This document shows positions 1 to 12,516 of a stretch of 64,000 nucleotides of DNA, piece by piece. Source of the DNA: Prochilodus magdalenae (taxonomy: Eukaryota > Chordata > Actinopteri > Characiformes > Prochilodontidae); the NCBI GenBank assembly GCA_024036415.1, contig JAMWET010001101.1, positions 334,501 to 398,500 on the forward strand, read 5' to 3'. The stretch's first letter is position 1. Each line of letters opens with the position of its first letter. The notes under the pieces were generated by a model that saw only the letters and a program-made list of their open reading frames with translations, did no database searches and was not told the origin of the DNA. The position numbers were made by a program, and so were the translations under genes.

Positions 1-3000
1 AGCCCAATAGTGCTGAGAGAGATAAAGCAGTAGTACAGTGACTCCAGAAAACTCCAGTCTCTCTCCAACAAGCAGAGAGCAGCAGCAGGCAGCAGGAAGA
101 ACAGTGTCGCCGTACACACTGCCAGCATCCCGCAGTACAGCAGCGCAGCTCTGTTGTGGGACAGACCCCAGTAGAGTTGCAGGTGGCGGATGGGAGCGTG
201 GGTCACTCTGGGCAGCAAAGCGTGAGTGAGACAGGACAGGAGCAGGAGGGTGAGGGGGATGCCCACCAGACAGTATAGAATACAAAACAAACGACCCTCA
301 TCCGACAGCGGAATGGTGGTGCCATAACCTGTGGGCACACAGCGGGTCAGTTAGCAAACACTGCTGAGTGTTTAATACAGCCTTATTTCACCATTCATAG
401 AGTCGTATGCAGAAGGTTGGGTAATCCTGGTCCAAGGACATTCAATTTAACAGCCAGTGCAGTTCCGCCCCCACACTGTGGCAATCCTTAATAATAACGT
501 CAGGTCTGCAGTACCAGTTTGAGCCACCTTACCAATCTAGACTGGAGCAGGAGCGTTTCAGAGTGGCACATTTGACTGTTTTAGCTTTCTGTGTTGTGTA
601 AAGGTGTGCCAAGCTTGCTCACATCTGGGCAATTAGGATTATGGTATGAAATGACTTCACTTGCATTTATCTGAATGTTAAACAACATGGGCTTGTACTC
701 TTACTTATTGGGCATGTACACTGATCATCACAAGAATGGTTTTACAATATACACATGCAAACTATGTCTAATAAGTAGCTGATATTTGAGCATATTTCTC
801 TCCTCTCCATATTAACTGGGTGGTCTTAATCTTGGGTAACATTTATGTAAGCTTTTCCTAACCAATCACAAGACATCTCTTGCCCCGCCCACACAAAACA
901 GTTTAGGAGTCAGAGAAACGTATTAAGCTAAAGCTAACCAGCATAACCAAAAGCTAGTGAGCTAGACCACCTGTCTGTAGCTGCTTCTCACCTGTTCCTA
1001 CGTTTAGTTTGTACAATCCTTCATTTACACATTCCTAGATTCACACTGCAACTGCATGTCTGCTCGTCTGTTCATTCGCCTGTCCTTTCATCACATGGAC
1101 AATTATTTTACTGCTGTATACCTTGTCAGTCAAGCTGTTCATTAGCCACGCCTGCACAATTCTCAGGTTTTTATCATATTTATTACATTTATATCTAATA
1201 TTATTAATTCAAGCTTTACTGGATGTTTAATATAACACTTACGATTAGTATCATACAAACTCTGTAGTTCTTGGAGCTTTAATAAATTAGGAATTTGTCA
1301 TGTAGGATGTGAAGTGGTTGGTGTAGCTCAGCAGGTAACCCCCTACCTGCCAGGGAACCACCACCACATGCAGGAGACTGGGGTTCGAATCCTGGCCTGG
1401 GTGACTATGCTGTGCTACAATGAAAAAGAGTCCTTGGGCAAGACTCCTAACACTACACTGGCCTACCTGTAAAATTATTAACCCTGTAAGTCGCTCTGGA
1501 TAAGAGCGTCAGATAAATGCTGTAAATGAAGTGAAGAACCTGCTGGTAAACCACATTATCCATGTTGGTATAAATGAGATGCGTTATGTTTAGGAGGGTG
1601 ATAAACACACGTCTGGACTGTCTGATTAGCGCTGATGGAGGCTAACTGCTAAAGGTATAATGTTAAGAAATGAGATGTCTTTATGAATTGTGGTGAAGAG
1701 CTGTGTGAGTATGCCTGTCAGAGGCCTGGTCTCCAGAGATACGGAGGGTTTAAAACCCTGACAGAAACCTTTCTCACCATTAATAACTTAAGGAGCCACA
1801 TTAACTCTCCTCAGCTGGACTGTTCATTTAATAAATGCTCACAGAAAGAGGGAAAACAAGGAGGGGCTTACACGCCACGCCCCCATCAGGCACAAAACAT
1901 ATGACTGCCACTGAGTATTAAAGAGGATTAATATCACACAATGAGGAACAAAAATGCGGGTACAGTTCTCAGAGCTGCAGGCTGCTGAGAACACCACCGG
2001 TCCTTGCGTATTTAATCACATGGTCGTCTGTCTTGAGCCTCACTACTACATACACCCTTCAAGGGATTCTTTGTTAAAGACAGTAGTTCTATTTAGAAGT
2101 TCTATATGAAATCATCTCATGAATAGTCCTTCACATGGTGAAATGAAACTCTATATAGATATCCAATATGTTTTTTATTTCACAAGAATAAGTCATTTTA
2201 AGACAGTCCCATTAGTTTGGTTGACTTCTTTAAATTATTTTTCCATAGGACTTTGGAGTAAGATAGTAGAAAGATTTTTTTTTCATTAAATACATTATAT
2301 AAAACAATTAAATAGATTAAAAAAACAGATGAGTATCATTACAATATACTACATAAATAAAAATATATAATCTATAATAATAATAATAATGAACCAATAA
2401 TTATAAAGTAAGACAACCCATTGGGTCCACAGCAACACTAATCTAATGTGTAGGGAGGGTGCGAACCATCTGCTATACTGAAGAGCACTTGAAGAACCAT
2501 TCAAATGTATATGGCTGTAAAAAACAAAGAACGCCTACTTATCCAGGAAATTAAAGTGTCAGTCAATAAACAGGTCCATATGACAGTTTAGTTAATGGGC
2601 CCATATTATTAAAACTGTAAAAAAGCATGGGGTGTCATAGTCTGAAAGTTTTATCATCCACAGTCCAGTCAATACAGTGTATATATGTTAATTAAGCTGG
2701 ATAAACAACACATTCACACATGATCTCCTTAGCCCCACCCACTTAAACTAAAGTTATAAGCAGGGTTTCAGTCTGGACTTATCCGTAGCCAATCAAAGCA
2801 GAGTTTATTAAAATATACATGTGACTTTTCATTTTTCTATAGTTCATTTAGGTATGGGTCAGAAATGGTCATAGGAAAATAAACTGTGGACATGAGTGGG
2901 AAAATATCCCTCCAGAAACAAATACAAAAAACAGCACCTAGTCAGGTCTACGCTGGTCAGACGGGGGATACCACTGACTTTCCATTTGATCCGATACCAA

Positions 3001-4289
3001 GTAGTGCCAAAGATAATATCCTAATACCAGCACTGATACAGATTCTCAATACTTACTGTAAGTCATCTTCAGCACTAATGGCAAGTGTGGACAAAACTAA
3101 ACCAGGGAGTCTGACACTTTCAGAACTCAGAGCCTCTCTTAGATTTCTTTTAATAACACCGCTTAACACAACTCAATTCAGTAATGTTCAAATGGCATGT
3201 TCAGTGCCTTGTATGCCAGCTGAACATTCTGTAGCTAAACGTGCATTCGTTGGATTCACATTGAAAGGTTACATTTACAAGTTCACTATAGCCTATATCT
3301 AATGAAAACTGAACATAATGAAAAGTGTGCCAGATTAAATAAAGGGAAAGAATGCCTAAGTATATGCCATACTCTGCTGGGTGTTTTCAAAAAGCCTCAG
3401 ACTGCTCGAGTCTTTTGATAATGAGCTAAGAGAAGCCTAACAGGTGAACTGTACAGTATGGCCTCACGTTTATACATTATGTTCAAAGTGTCTTTTTATT
3501 CCCCTGCTATTTTGGGAGCAGAGGAAACGGGTTGAATGGTTCTTCTACTACACCATCACTTACAGCAGCATCTTGGGATTTTTCTTTGAGAGATCCTACT
3601 TAACCAAACAGATAAACAAACGATATTGATGGTTTTATGGCAGAACTGATTATTAAGACTAAAAAACCCGGATCAGAAGTCTCAGTCATTCAGGTATTGA
3701 TCTCTTTGGGTCACCCCATCTAGCGTACCATCATCAAAACACTACAGGGGAACATGGGACCTCAGCCTTACACTTATACCTTCAGTGTTTTGTTTACTAT
3801 CTGTTTTATTATCTGAGGTTTGCTGTTCTTAACGTTCCCATGCTGGACTGAAACCGGCTCAGCAGTATCGCCCACCTATGAGTCTATTTCATTAAACAGA
3901 ACTGATATAGCCCATAATGGAGACTACAGCCGCGGAGACGCATCACACGGTGCTTCACCTGTCGTGGTGAGGAAAGTAGTGACGAAGAACAGCGACGACG
4001 TGAAGTCGAAGTTGTTCTCCTCGCCGTCAGCCTCAGAGACGCCGCGCTTCCCAGCAGAGAGGACTTTCCCCAGCAGCTCGTCCAGACCGCTCTCCTGCAC
4101 ACACGGGTGGTCTTCTAGGAAGCTCGAACGAAGTTCACGGACCTCAGCAACAAGCGAGGTCTCCTCAGGCTGCTCGAGCACCATGAACACCGCTCCCCCG
4201 AGCAGGATAAAGAGGATGTAGGAGATGAGGAGGAGGGTGAACGCGTAGCTGCGACACGGAGGCAGCGCTGAGTCTGAGCTCTGAGCCAT
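1..4289 (-). CDS. kcnk7: Two-pore-domain K+ channel, TWIK type, most like KCNK7 (3' end outside window)
   Basis: Coding exons are 3959-4289 and 1-328; the second runs off the window. The ATG is at 4287-4289 with G at -3 and +4. The donor at 3958 (G|GTGAAG) and the acceptor CAG at 329-331 rejoin a glycine codon and rebuild the first pore filter, TTTGYG. Visible in order: a short cytoplasmic N-terminus, membrane helix M1 (about residues 14-36, LLLISYILFILLGGAVF), the extracellular cap with the conserved ELRSSFLEDHPCV, pore helix and filter, M2 (LFCILYCLVGIPLTLLLL), M3 (LLYCGMLAVCTATLFFLL) and the second pore up to SLSTIGL at the window edge. TWIK channels pass background K+ current as dimers, although mammalian KCNK7 gives no current on its own. 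The stretches LDELLGKVLSAG, THALLPRV and NRAALL resemble KCNK7 more than KCNK6 as I remember them, and KCNK7 lies in the same human chromosomal region as TAF6L and MTA2. KCNK6 remains possible. Confidence 0.78.
329..3958 (-). other. kcnk7 intron 1 (3.6 kb)
   Basis: The intron has a GT donor at 3958-3957 and an AG acceptor before 328. It holds a tRNA-derived SINE (about 1317-1527), an A/T-rich stretch around 2270-2400, and a segment at about 420-590 that resembles intergenic sequence at about 5920-6070. An open frame at 2886-3302 on the plus strand has no protein features I recognise and is not called. I see no other exon. Confidence 0.7.
1317..1527 (+). mobile_element. tRNA-derived SINE
   Basis: The head carries RNA polymerase III internal promoter boxes: an A box TAGCTCAGCAGG at 1324-1335 and a B box GGTTCGAATCC at 1382-1392, spaced as in a tRNA gene. 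The body continues into the tail GTCGCTCTGGATAAGAGCG at about 1490-1508 and AAATGCTGTAAATG, the 3' end seen on many teleost SINEs. A TGAAGTG-like word occurs just before the element and again just after it, a plausible short target duplication. The cloverleaf is degraded beyond the boxes, so this is not a functional tRNA gene. Confidence 0.85.
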
Positions 4290-4383
4290 AACTCAGCCTG
4301 CTGCTCTCACTGCGGCCCGGTAACCTAATCCACACACAGGAGCACATGAGGGAGCTGAAACATGAGGGAGCTGAAACTTTCAT
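4165..4383 (-). promoter_or_regulatory. Possible overlapping upstream ORF before kcnk7
   Basis: An ATG at 4381-4383, 94 bases upstream of the kcnk7 ATG, opens a frame of 72 codons that overlaps the channel start in a different frame and stops at 4165. Its protein has no recognisable features. If the kcnk7 transcript starts upstream of 4383, this frame would reduce initiation at the main ATG. The transcription start is not visible from sequence. The same leader holds a tandem duplication of catgagggagctgaaa at about 4346-4378. Confidence 0.35.
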
Positions 4384-6379
4384 GAAGTGACCAGCACACA
4401 GGGATTACTTAGCAGGCAGGGCCGTGATCACGCTGCTCTCAACCGGATTAAAGGACCGTTCCACCCATCTTTCAAAAGTCTGCCTCATTCGGTCCCTGAA
4501 GACATAAACACAGAGAAAGCATCACGCCCACCCCCCAAAACACAAAATATCAAAACCCTGTCCCTGAAAATAAACAGTAAATCCTAAACATACGGTATGG
4601 TACAGGGTGGCCACTCTTTCATAACCTCACCTATGTAACTCACATGACTGCTGTACTCGCCTAACTGGATGGAATGAATGACATTCGCTAGTCAGAAGGG
4701 AGCTTACTAACCGACTAGCATTTAGAGGACTGACCTGCTGACCTGAGCCATGACCTGAGTCATTACGGATACATACACTGTCATACACGGATGTGAACCA
4801 ATGGCACATGTTATATTTCTGTCGAGAGAACATTTAAAATAGTCCATCCTGAAAAGAGGACTCGCAGGCGTCCGTCCAGGTACAGCAGAAAACGTCTGGC
4901 CTAAAAACGCATGATATCGCTCAGGTATAAATTCAGAGAAAGCTCAAGCTGTTTAGATGCTTTATCTACTACCCATAGTCCAGTTTGACTAAAGGAACCC
5001 TGGTTCTTGACCTAGTTCCGTACAGACTTCGTAGAACCTTGGTGCTCTCCAGAGAACCAGTCTGCGTTTGCACTAGTTTATACTGGGACCAGTAAACAAA
5101 GGTCGTGGTCGTCTACAGTGTGTTTGATTATAGCCAGACAGCCTGTGTGATTTTAACGACGGTTTAAAGGTTTACTGGGAGGGAACACCAAAGAGCACGA
5201 TGTCAGTGCTAACGGCCGGCGCGGCCCAGCGGTAGTAAACAGTGGGTGATGTTGGAAGGTGTAGATTACTGGTGAGTGTTTGTGCTGTTATTACAGAGTC
5301 TGTGTGGTTGAATCCGGAAAGCAAGCACAGATCAGCTGCTGGTGATTTGAAGATGTAGAAAACAAGATGCTGTTATTCTATGGCTTTTAAGCAATTTGTA
5401 GGGACATGCAACAATACGGTATTTACTATGATGGCATGGAGTCTTAGATGATCCGATAATAACGGAAAAGGCTGTGTAACATGGAGACTGATCTTACAAT
5501 AACAATCATACACAAAATAATTCATGATCCAATTGTTCATTTGTTACTCCAATAGAAAATCTACTTCTTCTAATATCATTAGCTTTATTATCTGGCGTGA
5601 TAACTTCGTCCTGTTTCCATAATACTTTGAAACTGTTCAGAACCTTTCAATCTATACTGTACACGTTGCTACTGAATGATTATAAAGACCCACTATATCA
5701 TGTTAATTTGTAATGTTATTATCCGTACTAAAACAAATAGACTGAAACAGATTCACATTCTTCCATTTCCTCAAAATATATTTTTTTGGTCATACTGTGC
5801 ATTTGAATTCACCTTCTATCTGAAAAACTATTAGCGCTCCTGTCTATAAGCCCCACCTCCCAGTGAATCTAGTGTACTCTGATTGGTTAGCTCACTCACT
5901 CTCTTCCTATTGGTCAGCCAGCAGCTTCCTGCTACAAATTTCCCCACACACTGCTGTGGCCATTCTTACAGTGACATTGGTTCTGCCATACAAGTCTGAG
6001 CCAGAATCCTGAAAGTCAGGTGGAACAAGTTGGTAGATTCAAGCAGGTCATTTCAGAGTGATACGTTTTCGAGCATCCAGAAACATCTAGTCACGTTCAA
6101 AAATCTACAACACACTAAAGAAAGGGAAAAGAACAGAAAAGCAGAATACACCTGCTTTACCATGCCAAGTGGGTGCCACGTGTAATTGGCAGTGTATCTA
6201 GGTAACTCCTGCTACTGTGCAAGAAAATAAAAAGAATGCACATGAATGCAGATAATACATAGCTGGTTTCTCCAAGAACCTACATCGTTTCCTATGCATC
6301 TTTACTATCCAAATACTGTAATCCCAACATCTGGTCTGAGTATTAAATAAAACGGGAAGGCCCCTGGATGTGTCTGTTT
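4384..6379. other. Intergenic region between kcnk7 and TAF6L
   Basis: About 2 kb separate the kcnk7 leader from the TAF6L polyadenylation signal. No exon or RNA gene is recognisable. A GC-rich patch lies near 5210-5230. The segment 5920-6070 is a diverged copy of a sequence in kcnk7 intron 1 (about 420-590). CCAAT-like ATTGG words occur at about 5881 and 5909. Confidence 0.6.
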
Positions 6380-6385
6380 TTTATT
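6380..6385 (-). terminator. TAF6L polyadenylation signal AATAAA
   Basis: AATAAA on the minus strand lies 217 bases after the TAF6L stop codon. No other canonical AATAAA occurs between the stop and this point, so it probably ends the TAF6L mRNA. The cleavage site is not mapped. Confidence 0.65.
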
Positions 6386-6601
6386 TTAGATTTCAGCATT
6401 GGCATTGTTACAAAAATAATGTTTGACTAACCACAACAACAAAAAATCCACAGCCTAATTCCACATTTAAGTGCTTGTCCAGTAAATGCTGTTATAAGTC
6501 CAAGGTCTGCATTGATCAACATTGTGCTCAAAGCCCAAGCTGACCTTTAGTGAAACACATGTCACTTCACATGCAGCCAACTCAGTATGTCCATCACTCT
6601 T

Positions 6602-8260
6602 TTAAAGAGGCAGGTACAGTGAGTAATGGGAGCACGTCCAGCGTCTCACTGGTTTGCTCACTCTTCCTATAACAGGAAGTTTGTGGGCATAAGCCCGGGG
6701 TGGAAGGGAGGTAAGCGATGGAGTCGGGGTGAAGCTTGTCTGGAAGCGCCGTCCCTGGCATCGTCTGCCCATCTGTCGTCCTCCAATCAGGAATGAGAAG
6801 GCTGGTGGGCCGGCCTGGGGAGGTGGGAAACGAGCTTTTGGGAAAATGTCTCGGGACTGGCTGGCTGAACGCCCTGGGCGAGAAGAGGAGGACCTAGATC
6901 GAGGGACTGAGGATGAGGAAGAGGAAGAAGAGCGAGCCACAGACCTGTATGGACAATAGGAAAGAGTTATGAGCATCCAGGTTTTGAAAGTCAGAAAGGA
7001 AAGCAATGTCTTACGCTATACAAATCCATGCTTTACCCACCTCCCTGATGCAGTAGCAGCCAAACTTGGTGGTGCTGGCTCAGTGCGTGGGCTCCCGTCT
7101 TGCCTGGGGCTGATGTTCATGTTAGCAGTGAGCTGAGGCATTTTGCGTGTGCTCTCCAGGTTAGCTGTGCCACTGCCTGGCTCTTTTCTAGCGTCTGAAG
7201 ACTGAATGGGGGTCGCAGATGGGGCGCCTCCTAGGGCAGGGCCAGTGCTAAAACGCACAGCCAGACTGTCTCCAAAAAAGGAGTACAGCTCACAGTACAT
7301 GGCAGGGAGAGAGACTGGGGTCCACTCCTCCCACTGGCATCCTGCGCCGCCTGCCTGCAGGTGGCTGGCAATGCCCAAAGGAGGTTCTGAGAGAGGCTCA
7401 GGAGGGGGGCTCAGGCCTGGTGAACTCTCTCTGAAACCCATCATCCCACCAGCAGAACTCTGAAGAGCAGCAGTACCACCTTCAGCAGATGCAGTCAGGC
7501 TTAATGCCTTCATCTTTAGCAAGCGCTCCACTGCCACCTGGTGGAGGGAGAGAGAGGGAAGGAACAGAGATGACTTTATATGATTGGATATTGGGGAAAA
7601 TGTTATGAATTAACTGAATTGAATAAATAATAAAACAGAATTAAAAACGGGAAAATAGATTTAAAGCCCTGGTTTACAAGTATGTGCATACAATCTAATT
7701 ATTTTATTTATTTATTTATTTAATATTTATAAAAACAAAGATTCAGCTACAACATGTCCTCTTTCATATCCCAGAGAGTGTCAAGGTTTTACCATAACTT
7801 GAAAACTAAAGCATTACACTAAACATCAAACTGATGCTCAGTACAGCATCCTTAACAAATAAATCTAAAATGCTATCCACAAAGGAAGCTTCAGATCAGA
7901 CTAAGTGATTACACTAACTATTCAAGACTCAATTAATGATAACATTATCCTTCACCCATCAGACCAAGTTCAAGTTTAAGTGTTCATTGTAATGGCACAG
8001 TGTAAACCACTGATGCAAACTGACAATGGCACAAGAACGCATTGACACAATGTGAGGTGAACTTACAAGAATGGCCCCATAGACTTTGTGTCCATCTGCC
8101 TTCACCTGAGCATTGGACACAGAATAATCATCCAGCACGGCCTGCAAGTTCGCCCAATAGGCTGGCAGGTGGGGGTACAACACACGCTCAACAGCCTGGT
8201 GCAAACACAAACATACTTTTATTACACAGGCACACAAGAGAAGCTTTACATGTACGTCTC

Positions 8261-8315
<55 letters not shown>

Positions 8316-11300
8316 GTGCGCGCGCAAGTTACCTTCCATCCAAGAGCATGCAATCCAACCACAGCTCCATAGTGAGAACAGAGAGGCCGGACTGGGTCCG
8401 ACAGAACCTTCTGCAGTGACAGCAAGATCTGATGGTACAGTCCACTCACCAGGTCACCATGAGTCCTACCCCACAAAACACCACAAAGCCTTTACAAGCA
8501 CATCTGAGAGATAAACACCATACAACAGAGTGGAGACAAAAATATTCTGACTCGTTGTGGTTGTGAGTGATTTCAGATTGCAGGGACGTTACCTGTGGCC
8601 AGCTGTGGGTTAATTAACACATGAAATCGAAAGTAAGGAGTGAGGTACCAGAAGATGTGGCTGAGAAGTAAGGCAGCATAGTCTCTCAGAGTCCAGTGGT
8701 CATTGAGTGGATTAATGGAGGCAGCAAGTGGCTCCAGGATGCAGTACATGACACTGGAGACGAGACTTCGCACATATGAGCCCAGATACAGATACGGATT
8801 TTGTACCAGGCTCTTCACCATGTGCAGCAGCCTGTTCAGCTGGTCCAAGTCATGACTTACTGACTTGACCTGAGGTGGATACAACAGAAATTAGGCAGAC
8901 TGTAGTTTTAGACGAGATTCTCCACAGCAGGTTTAAGCAAAGACTAGGCTATGCCCGAAAACTAAACCAACAATAATCATGTCAGAGCTTCCAGTTTCCT
9001 ACCTTAGAGTGCCACGGCTCTGCCTGACCTCAACGACTTCTTATAATGCTCTCCATGAAACAAGCAAATATGTCACTGAACTGTGACACTCTATGGCTGG
9101 ATTTGGATAACCATATTTGTGTGTAGCAAACATGCTTTAATGTGAAAGTCACTTACCCCACTGATAACATAAACAAAGTAGGGCAGCAGGGCAGCAATCT
9201 TGGAGTTGGACTGTAGATCCAGCAAAGCGACCTGGATTTATTGAAAGGTGTAACAGCACAATTTTTAGAGGATCTGTAGAGGATCACACATTCATTTTAC
9301 CAGCGACAGTGCAAAGAGCAGCTCATACCTTCATTAGATGTGGATCCTCTCCTAATATGGCTCTAGTGATCTGCTGGTAATACTTGAGAAGGTCATCAGA
9401 CAGAGACTGCACAGCACTGGGGACTGCAAAAAATATATATAACCCAATGGTTAAAACAGGAAGGTTTATTGCTCATTAGACAACTGTGCCCTTAGTATAT
9501 GCATAATTAAAATGGTACTTGATTAGTATTTGGGGAAAAAAAAAAATTCACCTGTGCCTTGTGGCTCCAAATTTCCTTTTCCATCAAGGTATGACACATG
9601 CACTGCCGAAGGGAAAAAATAGTCAGCACTAATCTGAACATACCACACCTTTATCTGGACAGAGAACTACCATAGTGTCCTACCTCGCACCATAGTCTCA
9701 GCACAGCCTTTGGGAATGTTAGTGGCAAGTGCTAATTCTACCAAGTTCACTTCCCGATCCTCAACAAAGAAAAGCTCTCCCTCTTTCAGAGGGCGAAATG
9801 GCAGTGCATCTTGAGCACCATAGCCACAGATGGTCTAAAAAAGAAATGGAGAGAGAAACTTGAAACAGACAACAACACAGACTTGGTTCTCAAATTTTCC
9901 AAGTTAGAAGGTTCACAGCAAGCACAGCTTTCTGGAATGCAGCAATAGCTTTGGCACTGCCCAGTCTAGTCTGTACTTTTTTCCTGTTTAATGGTTGTAC
10001 CTGTACTAGTATAGTAACACTATTGTGAGGTACCGTTTGTTTTGTGTTAGGAATAGCTAATTGTCACCTGTACTGTTATGTGCTGCTGCTCTGGGTTGTA
10101 CCATGTCCTGGAGTAATCATAACTTGTTTTCACTCAACTATGTATGGAGAACAAATAACAATAAAGCTGACTCCTACATTTTTAGATCAGAAATCCATGC
10201 AACACATAAAATGACATTAATACTACTAAAATTAAATATTAAAAATGTAGTAATACAGACTTAATGTAAACATGTAGATGTATTAATTCTAAAGGGACTG
10301 TAACAAACACAGGACAATGGATGCACAAGAGGGAGTTATGACTACTGACTATATGGCAAATATAAAATACAAGAAAGAAAAAGGCAATATGGGCCTTTTA
10401 AACTTTCAAAAGTAGCAAATGCATCCAATATGCAGTTACTTCAATAGACCTCCTTTATTTCTACAGATAATGTCCATTTTATCAGCTCTACTTACCATAC
10501 ACTTTGTAGTTCTACAATTACAGACTGTAGTCCATCTGTTTCTCTGAATACTTAGTCTGATGCCTTTCACCCTGTTTTTCCAAGGGTGATCACTCAGTGC
10601 AGTGTTGAGAATGATCCACCACCCACATAACACCTGCTCTGTGGTGGTCCTGTGAGGGTCCTGACCACTGAAGAACAGGGTAAAAGGGAACTAACAAAGT
10701 ATGCAGTGAATCAGATGGACTACAGTAATTGTAGAACTACAAAGTACTCCTGTATGGTTGGTGGAGCTGATCAAGAGTTCTGTGAGTGTGTGGTTTAGCA
10801 TCTAGGTCTCCTACTTGTGCCAATTAATTTCAACGTAAGGACTAATTCTACCACTATGAATGCTATTTTAACATGGTGTAACCTTTAGGTAAAGCTGAGG
10901 TTACCTCAGTGTTGCTCCAGCGAAGAGCTCTGTTGAAGTCCTCCACTGTCAGTTTTCTTCTCTTGGCATGTCTCATGAACTGGGAGCTGTTCTGGGGTGT
11001 GCATGTAAACAAAAAGATTTGGATTTTAAAGGGGAACTCCACCGATTTCTCATAAGATATATAATCATTAAATGGCTGGACTGTAAATACAGCTATTCGG
11101 GGTGGTTTGGTGAGAAATGCACTCTTCTAGAGAAACCCACAACTGTTCACAGTATGTGACGATTACAACCAGATGTCCAACTCTAAAGCTCTTTCCCAGG
11201 ATGTTATTGGATGAAATGGTTAGAAGTGCAATGAATTGTTCACATATGTCTCTGATAAGCTTTTGTCTTAAAATGTATAGTAATACTTTTGTATTAATAT

Positions 11301-11753
11301 ATTCATAGTACGGGTAGATAAGGGCGCCATAAGGCAGAACTCCAGTCTAAACAGTCCCCCGCGCTCGGGTAGGTTCACTGGCTGTTGGGGACAGGAAGTT
11401 AAATGGCTGTATGTGCGTTGTGGACCTGGTGACCCCTGACTCCTATCACTACCATGGTGAACACGGTTGGGTCTGTCAGTTACTCACCTAACACCGAACT
11501 ACACTGATCGGTGGCTGTCATAGTCTTTTTCACGCCTAGTAGTTTATGCTAACCACATGCACAGAGTCAGTCAACCGAGTGGCTCACTTGTTAGTTAACC
11601 CACCTGTGTGGCCTCTCTTAGGCGGTAGCAGACATCCTCAGCGAGCATAGCGGCTACATCATCACCCAGCTCAACCCCGGCACTCTCGGCCATGAGCTTG
11701 ATGGACTCTCGGGGCACCTCGGCGAAACGGCGCTCCTCTCTCGTCTCTGTCAT
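6602..11753 (-). CDS. taf6l: TAF6-like SAGA/PCAF complex subunit (TAF6L), complete, 11 exons
   Basis: Coding exons: 11604-11753, 10905-10991, 9684-9834, 9552-9602, 9329-9423, 9157-9231, 8649-8869, 8333-8465, 8067-8195, 7041-7537 and 6602-6944. All have GT-AG introns and compatible phases, giving 643 codons; human TAF6L has about 622 residues. The first two exons encode the histone fold (RESIKLMAESAGVELGDDVA, VCYRLREATQ, KRRKLTVEDFNRALRWSN), which pairs with a TAF9-type partner. The middle exons (about residues 175-375) carry the TAF6 C-terminal HEAT-like domain, with EPLAASINPLNDHWTLRDYA and GAVVGLHALGWK. The tail holds a serine run, AGPPAFSFLIGGRQMGRRCQ-type sequence and the terminal SHYSLYLPL, as in TAF6L and unlike TAF6. 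TAF6L is a core structural subunit of SAGA/PCAF histone acetyltransferase complexes in the nucleus. The ATG has A at -3. Confidence 0.95.
8264..8325. repeat. (TG)n/(CG)n alternating purine-pyrimidine repeat in a TAF6L intron
   Basis: About 60 bases of TG repeat are interrupted by two CGCGCG blocks. The repeat fills nearly half of the 137-base TAF6L intron 8196-8332 and begins seven bases from the splice donor at 8332-8331. Alternating CG/CA runs of this kind are classic Z-DNA formers. Confidence 0.95.
9835..10904 (-). other. TAF6L intron 2, mostly repeat-derived
   Basis: The intron holds the palindromic element described at 10440-10770 and A/T-rich flanks. No exon-like segment is seen in the rest. 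Confidence 0.6.
10440..10770. mobile_element. Palindromic non-autonomous DNA element
   Basis: The arms are 10501-10538 and 10712-10745. The right arm, reverse-complemented, matches the left except for a four-base insertion: both contain GTAGTTCTACAATTAC and TGTAGTCCATCTG. The middle (GATCCACCACCCACATAACA, GTGGTCCTGTGAGGGTCCTG) resembles a repeat family I recall as abundant in otophysan fishes. Exact ends are uncertain. It lies in TAF6L intron 2. Confidence 0.7.
11029..11330. mobile_element. Partial copy of the AAAGGGGAATTCCAC repeat family
   Basis: It starts with AAAGGGGAACTCCACCGATT, which matches the terminal repeat of the complete element at 20226-20735. No matching right end is visible, so it is truncated or diverged. 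It occupies TAF6L intron 1 (10992-11603). Confidence 0.5.
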
Positions 11754-12234
11754 CTTGGCAATAAAGTCTGAACGAAACAGCAGCAGTTAAACTTTTAAAC
11801 GCGTCATCGCTGAAAAGCAGCTGTCCTCACAACACTCCGCTTTCCTCAGCTCGAGCCAATCCAGCTCCAGTATGCTGGAATTATCTAACCTAACTGGCTG
11901 TAGGACTCGTAGCCTTGCCTCAGCGCTGCTTACTCTATAAACTACTAAATCAGAGTAACAGACCAAGTCCGCCAGTTTCAAGCAGTTACACATACATCAT
12001 TAGCGCTAGCTAGCGGGCTAGCTAACCAACTAGGCAGGCTTGTCCCATATTGATACATTATCAAACCTCAAAAAGAGCCTACGTTTACCGTAGTGTTACC
12101 TTTGTTGTCTGTAACGAAGACTCATCTGCGAACTAACTATTCAAACGCACGTAAACGGGATGCATGTATTAATTCTGGAAATCGCTTTCAAGCTAATAGC
12201 TCCAAGCTTCCAGTGTACACTCAGAGGAGCACCG

Positions 12235-12260
12235 ATTGGTCAGGACCTGCGCATGCGTGC
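12235..12260 (-). promoter_or_regulatory. TAF6L promoter elements: CCAAT box and NRF1-like site
   Basis: About 490 bases upstream of the TAF6L ATG, ATTGG at 12235-12239 reads as CCAAT on the minus strand. TGCGCATGCGTG at 12248-12259 fits the palindromic NRF1 consensus. Both are typical of TATA-less housekeeping promoters, which suits TAF6L. The start site is probably a little below 12235. An untranslated first exon is possible but not located. Confidence 0.5.
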
Positions 12261-12516
12261 AAGACGCCTTTAAGGGCGAATTCCAAATGTCTCCCTTCCC
12301 CCTACACAGGGTACTAGGTAGGTCACAAAACGGCTACTTTTACCCCCAGGGAGGGCGCTGTCCAAGAGTCCGTGTAGCACGTTGCTAGAACGTAAAGGCA
12401 CCTTTATCTGTACTATTGATACCTGCACGTACAAACCACCGTTGTAGGAGCAATGTAGTGATCTTAAGTAGGGATTTGAGTCATTTGAGATTCAGCCCGA
12501 AGCGCATACGCTAAAG

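Noticed and set aside
1317..1400. A tRNA gene
   Set aside because: A and B boxes are present but the arms do not pair well and a SINE body and tail follow, so it is a retroposon.
2886..3302. 138-codon open frame on the plus strand in kcnk7 intron 1
   Set aside because: No recognisable domain, no splice or promoter context, and a low-complexity Ser/Thr/Leu composition. It is most likely a repeat fragment.
8042..8514. Val/Cys-, Arg/Ala- and His/Thr-rich open frames around 8.3 kb
   Set aside because: They are translations of the TG/CG microsatellite and shadows of TAF6L exons.
6602..11753. Assignment as TAF6 instead of TAF6L
   Set aside because: The MTETREERRFAEVPRES start, the EPLAASINPLNDHWTLRD core and the SHYSLYLPL end fit TAF6L, not TAF6.
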